A DNA stretch of 64,000 nt from NCBI GenBank assembly GCA_945859605.1, contig OX243814.1, forward strand, positions 23,098,548-23,162,547, read 5' to 3'. The DNA is from Lumbricus rubellus (lineage: Eukaryota > Annelida > Clitellata > Crassiclitellata > Lumbricidae). Shown piece by piece: positions 32,779 through 44,100 of the stretch. The position numbers and the translations under genes were made by a program. Numbering within the stretch: the first letter of the stretch is position 1; the number at the start of each line of letters is the position of its first letter. The notes under the pieces were generated by a model. That model ran no database searches. It was not told the DNA's origin and was given only the letters and a program-made list of their open reading frames with translations.

Positions 32779-35700
32779 ATGGAAAGGAATTTTATTATTC
32801 TTTTCGTCGGGCTGGCATTGGTTGGAGGTGCTCTTTCACAGGTGCAGTACTGCAGTTTAACTTCGTGCCTTCGTCTTTGCATATTGTTGAATTGTCGAAT
32901 AAAATTTAGGCCTAAATGTTTCACATTTCAGCGTTCAGAGTGAAATAGAAATTTGTCTAAAATGAGGTCAGTTATGAATCCTGTAATTGTATTGGTTTGA
33001 GATAGCCAATATTGACGTTTACTCATCTTACATCTTTACTCATTGCCTCTTAAGGAGTTTCTCTTGAAGTGGCGCTAGCTATATAAATTCATGATTGCGA
33101 TTACGGTAAACGTGCAGACTGGCTGCCCGTACTCCAAACAATATGGCCGTTAACGAATGCAATAAAATTAGAGCGCGACCTATAGACGACATCGCAACAT
33201 GCATCCCAACATGCAAAGCGTGAGGGTTGGTTAGGGCTCAGGTTAGGCGTCGTGAGGGTCGGTTAGGGTTAGTTTTAGGGTTAGTGCAGTCATTCTGCTG
33301 AAATTGAAGCTGAATTGATGAACAATGTCGTCTATGGTCGCGCTCTAATTTTATTGCGTTCGTTGGCAGCCATATTGTTTGGAGTACGGGCAGCCAGTCT
33401 GCACGTTTACCGCGATTACGATTAGTGGTTTCATTAATCTTGAAGCAAAACAGCTTAGAACAGTGCAGAGATGAAGGTCAGTCCTGCACTTTAATTACAT
33501 CCACCTCTAGCAAAACTCAGGCAATCCCAAAGATTACAATACTGTGCCCTGTTTACAAAAAGAATATGGTTGCCAACGACTTCGCTAAAATAGAGCGCTG
33601 CGACCTGTCAGCCGCATTAGCATGATGCAATGCGCTCAGTAAGTAAGTATTCAACGGGTAAGGACCTTGGGCAAGTCCTTCACTCACAATTGCTCAGCGC
33701 TTCGGCGTGAAACTCCGATGCAGTGTTCACTCTGCATTGGGGAGCGCCTCTGAGTAGTGAGAGTGGCGATCATGTACTATAAGGGGGGGTGCGAAAAATA
33801 CACAGTGTCTTTTGCTATCAATCCACCAGAGTTTCTAATGGCTAAACTAACCCTAACACTAACCCTAACCGACCCTCACGACGCCTAACCTGAACCTAAC
33901 CAACACTCACGAAAAAGACGTGCAATGACAACACTGACGGCAAGTGCTGCAAAAGACACTGTGTAATTTTCGCCCCCTGATTGTACATGTATACCGTGAG
34001 AGCTTGAAGGGGCGCTATAACAAGTGCATATACATACAAACAAACATACAAACATATCAGTTCTCAAAGGAAATGAATGGTTGAATGAATATTGTTCAAA
34101 AGATTACTGTGCTGTGAACATACTAAGAGACTGAAGCAGTAATGTATTATTGGACTTTGATCCATGGTTGTGTGTGGTAACTAAAAGTAGTTCTATTACT
34201 TTGAACAGGTAAATGTAATCAGTAACTAGTTACTTTATAAGAAAAGTAATGGGTTATGTTCAGTGACTATTCACTTCATGGTCAAGTAACTAGTTATGTA
34301 ACTGATTACTTTTTAAAAGTAAATGGCCAATACTAACTGGCATGCAATTCAAACAATTCAATAGGTAAACCCAAGGAAACATATGGTTCAGCTAACACAT
34401 GGTTGCCCTATTGGCATTGGTCATTAATCAATCGTCTAATATATAATTCTGAAACTTTTTTAGTCTTTTTGTGTGTTTGTATGTATGGTGTTGTGCTAAA
34501 GGCTCACGCCAAAAAATCTTCATTCAAATTTGTAGGTCAACACGACTATTTTCAGCTCTTAATTCACTTTAAATCTTGAGATATGGACATTTCAAATTTC
34601 GATTCGGTAATTAACATGTAATTTAGATTCCTTGAAACGGTCGTATTCATCATTAGTCCAAGACCTTTCTCACTTAACTACATTTCTTTTGACAACGCCA
34701 TTTTGACGTCTTATCTGGTCATGACGTCCATAGTCGTAAGACACGTATCAAGTCAATTTGCAATAATAATTAAATTAATGATGTGCAATATAAACTGATA
34801 ATCACAAGGTAAGAAAAACTTAATCACAATAATAATGTTCAAATATTTAATATTATATCTCAGCATTTATGAAACGCCTATTTGCAGGCGGTCTCAGTGC
34901 AGAAACCCCAGGGAAGGAGAAATACAGCAAGTGGGTTTAGACGAGGACTAGACTCCAAACATTGGCCCTAAGTAAATAGAGGAGTGGAAGTTCATTCAAA
35001 TGCTCAGAAGGGCATATCATTTTTATTTTGAGAGGTTGGGTGGTGTGTGAGTGGGGTGAGATGCATTTGTGGGGGCGAAAAACAAAAATTTATCAGTCAA
35101 TGACGGCTACCCGAAAGGAGTTGAATGTGGTGGGCTGGCTGGAGATGGTTGCGGGTGAGGTTGGCAGGGCAGGGTAGGAGCAGAGTAAGGGCAGAGGGTG
35201 GGTGAGGTGGAATCGGGTTGCGGACAGAGTGGAGGTTGCGAATGTGGTGGGGTGTGGTGGGTGGTGCGTAATGAAGTTGGGGGTTGCGAGGGGCTGGATT
35301 GATGGGGTAGTGATGGGGAACGCTGGGTGGGGTGAAAACCCAAAATTTTCCCTGTCAACTCCGGATACCGCAGCTAGTGTTATATAAATGATGTTAATCA
35401 TTTGTTTCATTTAATCTGTCTCGACAGACTTCATATGATAAAGTGTCAATAATTGATTTTTACTGGATTGACAAAAGCACACCAGACTTAGCTGAAAATG
35501 ACCCATATTTCAACACGAAATCTGCATAGTCATCTTCCCTCTATCCCTCTCTGATCACAAATTTACTTTAGCTGTGTGAAGGTTATCTGTTTAATGCAGT
35601 ACATATGATGCTCTAATCGCGGATTTCGCAAAGCTTATGTGAGCATTTGACTTTAAAATGTTGAATGTTTGTATGTAGATGGTATAACAGATCAGTAACT

Positions 35701-38700
35701 TGTCCAACTTGACTGTGTCTTTATTCATGCACATCAGATGCAATGCTCTCACACATGAGGTCATGTGCCAACACCTAAGTACACGAATACTTCTGGTTTC
35801 TACTTTCACCAGAAATGAAAATGCAGGTTTTAGAAAAGCCCTGGGTATTTATTCCATGCCAGTCAGTTTCAGTTAGATTTCCACCAGGTATGATAGGTAT
35901 CACCAACTGAGACATGATTGGATATTTATCTATGTATGACATACTCACGATTACGTAGAGAAAGTTGCTTGTTTTGTCATGAAGAATTGTGAAATTCATA
36001 ACTAGTGGGATTGAGAGATTACAAGAGCTGGTAAAGACCAAATCTGGACTTGGATCCTTGTTTCTTGCTCATGGTGCCACTGCCAGGGGTATTTGCTGCT
36101 CTTGACTGTTCGTTGGCAGTCTGCAGATCTTAAGAATTTAAGTGTTCTTGTTTCTTGTTCTATAGTCGTTAGAAAGACATGTATAACTTGTTCTGTTCAT
36201 CATTTGAATTCTTTCTCTTCCTGTGATTTTTATCATCTGTTTAAGTTTTGTTGATTTCTTTTCAGTACGAAGGCAGTGGTGATGATCCTGATGAACATGA
36301 AGAAGAAGAAGATGACTATGAAGATGAGTTCGATGAAAATTCAGGAGGTAAGATTGTACGAGCATTGAAGGAATTGTCTTAACATTATCCAAATGAATTG
36401 TCATGACTGCTGGTTGAATATATGCAACATTTTTGCATTTTTCTTGGTAGCGACACTGTTTTGCTGCCTCATCACTTCACAGGATATACCTACTGGACCT
36501 GGTTCTTCTTCATTACCATCAAAGCACTTGTTGGCATCATTGTCACTATTTGAAGTTACACTATAACATTCATTCGTTCTGAGAATTTATATAGCTGTGT
36601 TAAAATGGAAGGTAGTTGTTTTTTAGGCATCCCAGCTGCTACTGAGTCAAAGCAGTAGGCTAAATGATGGCCATTAGTAAAAAAATGAGTCTTAATCATC
36701 CAGATATTATCTGGCTATTTAAATCGCTGCATTGGCATAAGGCTGAAGTCGTACAGTTAATGATATGATCATCAATTCATCATGCCTGTGAGGCTTAGCC
36801 ATACATTCATGTCCGATGATTGTCCATCCATTATTATTATTGCTGCAAACATTTTTGATGTGCACATTGCACAACGCCGCACGAGGTCACAGAGAGATGC
36901 AAATTGGAAGTGTGGTTAGTCAGAACTGCTAGTTCAAGCTTCAGACAAACATTGTCAGAGTCAGTTTCATTCCATAGGAAGTTCAGCAAAATGAAATGCA
37001 GGACAACCTGTTAAAGTTTTGCATCTCAACCAGAAGTTTTTCAGTCTTCAGTTTGCCTCTTCAATAATTTCCGTTTGCCCTCTAACTGTACAGAGTTAGA
37101 TTCCGGGAATATACGGAAGAACAAAATTGTGCATAATTTATGCCTTAACATTGAAGTCTGGCTGTGGCTGAAATGACGAGAGTCGTGAGTTCTTAAGAAT
37201 GACAATCTGATACAAGAGTTCTTGCATCACAACAAGAGTACTGTTGTTGATGACATAATCTATAGCCATGTGTTAGGCCTAACAAAAATGTTGTGTTTCC
37301 GGTAACCCGACCGACCCTCTTTTATTGCCGTGACTCGGATAATTTTGTAAAAAAATATATTAAATTTTTTTTAATAAACAAAAAACATTTTATAAAAAAA
37401 ATTTAATTTAAATTTTTTTTTTACATTTGTATTGACATAACAGAAAAGACATCAACAAAACGAAATTAATAGGACTGTTTTCTAGAGCAGTTTTAGATGC
37501 AGACAATCGGGAAATAGGCAGTTTATACTTGCTTAGAACACGTTCTTTGTTGCAGGGTGTACCTTTGTGCAAAAAAGACTAGTGGCCCCGGTAGTAGTGT
37601 GGCTTACTTTTTCGGATAGTCACTGCATAAAAATATTTTACCAAAATAAAAATATTTTCCGACCTACCTACCCAATTTTTTTTAGCTCTGTTACCGGAAA
37701 CACAAAATTTTTTTAGGCCTTATCAGGACTGTAGGATAAGCAGACTGAAATGTCTGCCTATAGGCCTACATGGCAACTGTGTTCCTTATTGGAGAGTGCT
37801 CAATTTGTCGGTACTATATTTAATGCACTGTGGTATGTTGGGCATTTTGATTGTGTGTTCCGTTCACTAACTATGCTTTGAAATCATGTGCTTGAATATT
37901 TGTAAGACTTGGTGAATCATGTGAAATAGACAATTTTTCTATCCAGCCATGTAGTGTAAGGCATGTTAGACTGTGTTTTTTCAAAAATCCTTTAGTTCAG
38001 TTAACTACCCAGTTAAAACTGCCTCTGAAGATCACTGTTGCTTGAAGGATGCAATATATGAGGATTAATTGGCACTAAGTACTCAGTAAATATATTGTAT
38101 TTCTGTGTTTCTTATCTGCTTCTGTATTTATCAAACCAGACTCATTTCATGTGCCTATTCATTTATGCATCCCGAATTTCCAGAAAAACGTTCTCATGTT
38201 AATATTCAGTATGTGAAAGAACTTTTTCATTCTCATGCAATACAGGAGCACGTCTGCTGTGCTAAAATGGGCTGCCAAAGAGTTTATCGATCTTGATTTA
38301 ATTACTGGGTAGAGCTCTAATGTAAACTAGGTGGCATCCCAAAATACTGAATTTATTTATTGGTTTGGTTTGAATGTCGGTGAGCTACTAAGCAAGGTGA
38401 GACAAAGTACTATTTTACGGGCTTTGTGTAGCACATAAACAGTGATACTACAAGCAGATGTGGATTGAAATTAGTGAGAACAGTAAAAATGGGTGATCAC
38501 TGATTTCCAGTCTTTCTTTTTCAGCACTCATTCTTGAAGTTTTTGAGTTGAATGTTTTTAATCTCTCTAGTGCTAACAAATGACTAGCTTAGCGATGTTT
38601 TGGCAACCTCTTCCACGTGAGAGTTGTGTTAATTTCACATGGTATAGCTCTGTCCAAATGCTGATTTGTAAGACCAGTGCATTTGCCAAATATGTTGGTC

Positions 38701-41189
38701 ATGCAGTTTACAGCTGCTTGCAGCTACCTGAGGTTTGCAATTTGTATTGTACCAATATTATTATACGACCTTAGAAACTGGCCAAGCTGTTTTGAATTAG
38801 TTATCTTATTTTAATTCTATTCAGCACCATAATGACATATTCCAGTAGAAGTTATTACATTCACTTTTATTATTTACATTATGACTTTTTTCTTCTATAG
38901 CAAAAACTTTTAAATCTAGCTATTTTGTTGAATTTGTTGCATAGGGATTCATGAAAGAGTAAGGAGGTCAGTTGAATCCACATGGTTCTTTTGTTTGTAG
39001 ATTACCCACAACAGCCTACAGATTGTCAGAGGGAGAAGACAGCTTACAAAGCGCGAAAGTCAAAGCATGATCCGAGTTGTTTGCCTGATGGACAGTTCTC
39101 TCCTCAGCAGTGCACGCGCGACGTATGTTGGTGCGTTGATCGACAAGGAAAGGAAATACCAGAGACGAGAGGAAGTCGAGACTGTGATGCTTATGGTCAG
39201 CATTAGCATATTCTAATCTACTCTAACTGAATCTTGCTGATTTTTGTGAATTCGAACTCATGTTATCACCCACACACCAGAAGTCATTGCATGCCAATTA
39301 TTAGTCAATTAACCCTTTACCCGTTTGCCCCGAGAATATTCGCTGAAAACATGGGCTTAATGGGAAAAATGAATGGGTAAAGTGTTAATGATTGATTTAA
39401 CATAGACATCGATTCCCTGCTTACACTGAGGTTTCGTATTAATAGTGCTCTTGTTTGCTCTCTCTCTTTAACACTTGAACAATGAGCTGCATTGGTTTTG
39501 CATTCACTTTTCATACTCTCTCGAGATCTCATTCTTAAAGTGTTAATGACCAACAGAAATAAAAATGAACCAGCAATAAAAGAATGAATCTCTGACAACC
39601 AGCATGACAATAAGTCTTGGGCAACTGGCAACTCTTTGTAAACGAGGCTTTTAAGTCATAAATTTGTTGCGGTAATATTGAACAAAGCTATCTTTGTATT
39701 TTATTACTTTAAAACTTTTATAATTTTACTGCTCAATCATGTTGCTCTGGCTGCTATATGAATGTTTGTATTGATTTTGTTTGTTTACAGCAGATGAAGA
39801 TATTACATTTGATGAGCCTCAAGAAGTTAAGCCAATGGAAAACGAAAATATCATTTTCCATCATCCAGGTGTACTAGCTGGTAAGTTTAATGCAGGTAGC
39901 ATGGACAACGTTTTTGACAGTGGGCCACTCTTAGATTTTATGGCAACTCAGGGTCCTTATATACATTATACCAATCTTGGATTAATTTTTTTGCAGATTA
40001 TTTTATGTCAGTTAATGACACATTATTGAGTCTTATTCAAACTAGATATTGTGGAATAACCATTAAAGTAAATTTTAAGAAGTGTATAATGGAAATCTTA
40101 TTATCCTAAAACCTACAGTCTTACATTACGATATTTCCTATACTGCAATAAAAAACAAACAAATATGTTTACAAAAAGTTTATTTAGTTTTAAAAATATG
40201 TGAAATGGATAGAAGGCTCCCAAGTGCCAGGTATAATAGTAATATAGGAGAAATGTCAATAGCTGGTTCGACGGTTGTGGGGGCAGGCCCATGGGTTATA
40301 TGTTGCCCAGTATATGCCCACCTCTGATTTAATAATTGTCAACATCATCTTTTCCTTTTTACTTTCACATATTTTAAGATATAATATTTTATGATAAATA
40401 ATCACTCAATTTTATGATATTACATCACAAAGGATTTTACATATACGCAGAGGACATTCTTAGTAACACATTGCTGTACACACACACACTTTGAATTGTG
40501 ATTTAGGCTAATTGGGAACATCAATGCATAACTTTAAAATTTCAACCTTGTTCTTGCTATAATTGTGGAACTTAATATGAATAAATAATATAGTATTACA
40601 TGCCAGGTGTTAATGCTTGGACCAGTGGCCCAAATGTGACCCTGGGTACAGTTATAAATCTGAATGTTTATGTATGTATGAACAGCACAAGTTCATCAAA
40701 TTTTTAAATGCGTGTTGCAATACACACGATACAATATAAATATTATATGATAGGTCGTACCCACACTTTTTTTTATTATTTTCAATTTATTTTTAACTTT
40801 TTCTGATTTTTCTGTTGACTCAGAATGGACCTGGGTACGCGAATGGAATCTGAGCATACTTGTGAAACTTTGACGGTTGACAGGTGCTGTCTTATGCAGA
40901 ATTTGTGGTTCTTGTTGTGCTGAGAATTAGGAATGGTAGAACGATGAATGAAGTGCTTTTTTTGCGCATCTCCCTGTCTGGTGAATTATAAGCGACAGAA
41001 TTTGTTGTAGGTGTGATCGGTGGCATTGTGGTTTGCCTTCTCTGTGCTGTTCTTATTGTCATGTTCATTGTCTACCGGATGAAAAAGAAAGACGAGGGAT
41101 CGTACATTCTCGGCCGAGCAGAAAGGAAAAATTCACGATCTGTCATCTACACGAAAGCCGTACCACGTGATCAAGAATTCTATGCTTAG
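32779..41189 (+). CDS. SDC: Syndecan with a thyroglobulin type-1 domain in its ectodomain (5 coding exons, 202 aa)
   Basis: Type I membrane heparan-sulfate proteoglycan. Exons: 32779-32841, 36266-36347, 39001-39195, 39791-39880, 41011-41189; 609 nt with consistent phases. Exon 1 encodes a signal peptide (FIILFVGLALVGGALSQ). ATG 32779 has a strong start context (ACAATGG); an in-frame ATG at 32758 is weaker. Exon 2 is acidic: EGSGDD is a canonical glycosaminoglycan site, with DDYEDEFDENSGG after it. Exon 3 is one thyroglobulin type-1 domain with all six cysteines (TDC, PSCLPDG, QQC, CWCV, RDC). Exon 4 is the juxtamembrane stalk. Exon 5 has the transmembrane helix (VIGGIVVCLLCAVLIVMFIV), the C1 motif RMKKKDEGSY and the C-terminal C2/PDZ ligand EFYA. 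The membrane and cytoplasmic parts are clearly syndecan; the thyroglobulin domain is not part of the vertebrate or fly syndecans I know. The gene converges with the ZMYND8 homologue. Confidence 0.92.
33105..33411. mobile_element. Long-arm MITE, 307 bp, with perfect 8-bp TSD
   Basis: Arms of about 100 bp are inverted copies (GGTAAACGTGCAGACTGG at the left, its complement at the right). TSD GCGATTAC occurs at 33097-33104 and 33412-33419. The loop contains TAGGGTTAG/GGTTAGGG-like repeats. It lies in syndecan intron 1. Confidence 0.92.
33540..33920. mobile_element. Decayed second copy of the long-arm MITE, interrupted by a SINE
   Basis: The left part (AATATGGTTGCCAACG, AAATAGAGCGCTGCGACCTG) resembles the arm of the 33105 element. 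The right part (about 33842-33912) is the reverse complement of its loop (CTAACCCTAACCGACCCTC). Between them lies SINE sequence at about 33655-33800. Confidence 0.55.
33655..33800 (+). mobile_element. SINE body and tail fragment
   Basis: GGACCTTGGGCAAGTCCTTC, CTTCGGCGTGAAACTCCGAT, GAGCGCCTCTGAGTAG and TGCGAAAAATA follow the order of the full SINE at 4107. The tRNA-like head is missing. A further tail-like fragment (GGGGCGCTATAACAAGTG) lies at about 34008. Confidence 0.75.
35040..35345. repeat. GT/GGTG-rich low-complexity tract in syndecan intron 1
   Basis: A purine- and T-rich stretch on the plus strand with repeated GGTGGG, GTTGCG and GGTTG motifs. Pro/Ser/Thr ORFs on the minus strand are compositional artefacts. 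Confidence 0.7.
37275..37720. mobile_element. Inverted-repeat element, 446 bp, in syndecan intron
   Basis: The left end AGGCCTAACAAAAATGTTG continues into TGTTTCCGGTAAC. The right end is a near complement (GTTACCGGAAACACAAAA then TTTTTTTAGGCCT). The arms are about 35 bp. No target duplication is obvious. The interior is AT-rich and non-coding. Confidence 0.75.
39313..39384. mobile_element. 72-bp TTAA-flanked inverted-repeat element
   Basis: TTAA flanks at 39309-39312 and 39385-39388 enclose CCCTTTACCC on the left and GGGTAAAGTG on the right. This is consistent with a minimal piggyBac-type MITE in the syndecan intron after the thyroglobulin exon. Confidence 0.6.
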
Positions 41190-44100
41190 CTGCTCTTCGA
41201 ATCTTAGCTGTTCTGTGTATAATGACTTCTTTGCCATACACTATGAATGTTGTTAGAAATCTTTCTGGAGAGTGATGACAGAAGGCGATAGGCTTGGTTT
41301 AATCAGCCAAGTATGAGAGACAGTGAATTAAGTTTTGGAGCATAATTCCGAATTATATGTTGTCAGTGAGAGTGATTTCTTCTCTTCTTGTATTATACTT
41401 GTCATCATTTCGAACTGTGTAAATGTTTATTCAACATCAGCAGAAATCTTTTTCATGCTCCTCTGTTGTGATTATGCATTTGTATATATATGTATTTGTA
41501 TGTGGTCCTGTGTTTTTAATTAAATTTTTATGCACAGTACATACTACATATATTTCACTCAAAGTCCATTTTCCTTGTACAAACGATTGTGTATCAGGAT
41601 TTTCATATCCAGCCTTTTCCATTAGAATCTTACCAATTTTGGTGTTTGTCACTAGAGTGTATCTCCTTATATTCCATTTGAGTGGATTGCATTCTGGCAT
41701 GTTTCCAAACATTGTATGCATGTAGTCTTTTCTTTTGTTTTCTAATGCTCCCGCTTTTGCCTTGCACACTTAAATGGATGATGGTTCATGTGTCCCTTTC
41801 TAGTAACTTTATATCTGTAGCAGTTTTGGTGTAAAGTTATTTGTTGGTCTTCCCTCTTCAATTGCTACAGTTCCAAGAAACTGGTACCTTATTTTACATT
41901 AAGTTTGTTATTCTGGTTGCCTTTGTTTCTGGTTTCTGTTTCATGTTTTTTTGCTACTGTATTTATAAGTATTAGATTGCATAAAATTGCTGGATAGAAG
42001 AAGTAGGCTTGCCAGGTACATTTAAAACTTAAGGAGGACACAGGAAGCTGGAAAGGAGAATAAATGAGGACACATTGAAGGTTTCACTCTGGAGTCTGAG
42101 GTTCTCATAAGTAGCCAAGAAACGAAGTGACGTTGGAAAGCTGGATATGAAATCAATTAAAGTTAAATTATTATAATAATGTTAATCAGTCAACAGCACC
42201 GTCGTGATTACACGCGCTGTATTTCTCAACTGTCCACAGCAAATCCTTGTTACCAATGACATTGATGCATTAGATGATTAGAACGTCTCACAAGAAACAC
42301 ACATTCTTCATATTGTACACACAAGTACAATTATTAAGAGTGATTCTGTTCACAGAGTCAACAAATGCACTGTTCTTCCTGTCCTTTGTCCAATTGCCCA
42401 ATACAACAAGCATACAAAAACAGGACATTTTACATTTTTCCTTGCTGTGCAGAGAGAATGAGTCAAAAAAGGAGGACATGTCCTCCTGTTGATGGACATC
42501 TGGCAACCCTAGATAGAGGTCAACATGTAGGCTGTTTCTTTTCCAATTTTTTGGTTGTATTTTTTCAGTTAATCTGCTTTCATTTGTTAATTCTGTGAAT
42601 GTTTCTGAAGTAGTGCAAATATTGTTAGGTCTGTCAGTTTATCAGATACAGATTATGTGTGCATAATATACTGCATAATATATTGCACTTCTTGTCTTTC
42701 AGTTACGAATATTTTACAGTCAGGTTATCTTTGTTATCGAATGAAGCAAAGAGCAATGCTTATGAAGAATTCAGTGCATGTGAAAGGTTCTGAGAAGAGT
42801 TACGCTGCAAGTTCACATGCTGCAATTCATTGATAAGTAATATGCTATCTTACTTACTAGAAATGCAACCGGAAGTTGTGTATGTGGTGTGCTGGTTCAG
42901 TCCACTTATTCCACACGTTTGTCATACGTCTGTTTGTCTACCAGGACCTTGAAGATTTTAAAAGGAATTGTGTCATCATCTCTGTTTCTCTCTCATCCTG
43001 TTTTGTCTTGGCTGATTGATCCTTCAACTCTGAGATGATGTTGGTTAACAGTATCTCTTGCAGTATATATTACCTTTACTAGTTTTTAATTGCTAGATTA
43101 TTGCATACCTTGTTGCTCTTGTGGCAATAATGTTCTATTGCAGTGTCGTCGTTTTTGGTTTATTTCATTCAAAAACTTGTTCCAAAGTATTTAAGAGGCT
43201 CTTGTAGTTGTTGTCATAAGGCAATGAGAATGGAGGTCTGTTTGATTTCCTTTAATGTATTTTGACACTATTCTTTTCTTGTAGTTTTCCACAAAGATAA
43301 AGGGCCTGAAGCAACTTATCTCTGTGCACCGGTTTATCTGATTCTACCTTATAAGGTCTTCACGGCTATTTCACCAATGATTTCCCAATTCTTGCGTGAC
43401 AAACATATCATTTTAACAGCAAAAAACTGTTTTATCACTTGTTATTTTGGTTTTGAAACGAAACCAACAAGTTGTGATGCAAATACAAGTTAAGCAGACT
43501 TAATGCTTTGACATCGTCCTCTATCTTGTCTTTATAGTCACGCTATCTATGAAGTAGAGACTTGCTATTAGAGATTAGAAACTTTTATTTATTTATTTAC
43601 TTGCAATTCGATATAGTGCTCCTTCAAGGTTAGCTACTCAGGAGTGCTCTCAGCCCAACCCCGGTCGAATAAGACAGTCTTTATAAAAGAATACCACAGC
43701 ATAGAACTGCAAAGATGAATTTTAATTGGGATGCAAAGACGTCATTATGCATGACTGGAGCTTTTATATTTGCACCAGTATTAGACAAATATGTCAGGAT
43801 AAAATGGTGTTTGAATTTTAAAAACCGATCAATATTTGCTATTTATTTTCATATTTATAAAATGGGGCCCTTTTTTCTGAACCTGATTTTTAAGTGTCCT
43901 GCCCAAATGTGCTATATTTCTGCAATTTGTGTAAAAATGATGTAAAAGACGAAATCACTTTCCTAGTTGCTTAGTTGTAACTCATTTATAACTTGGCAGT
44001 TATCCTTTGACAGTGTCAACACAAAATTCTGTTCATTATGATTATTCCATAATGAATTTTAATAGAGAACAATAATTTTGAATAGATTTTAGCTGTTGCT

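Noticed and set aside
33215..33290. Telomere-like GGTTAGGG sequence, possible interstitial telomere
   Set aside because: Irregular units confined to the loop of a MITE with its own target duplication; not a true TTAGGG array.
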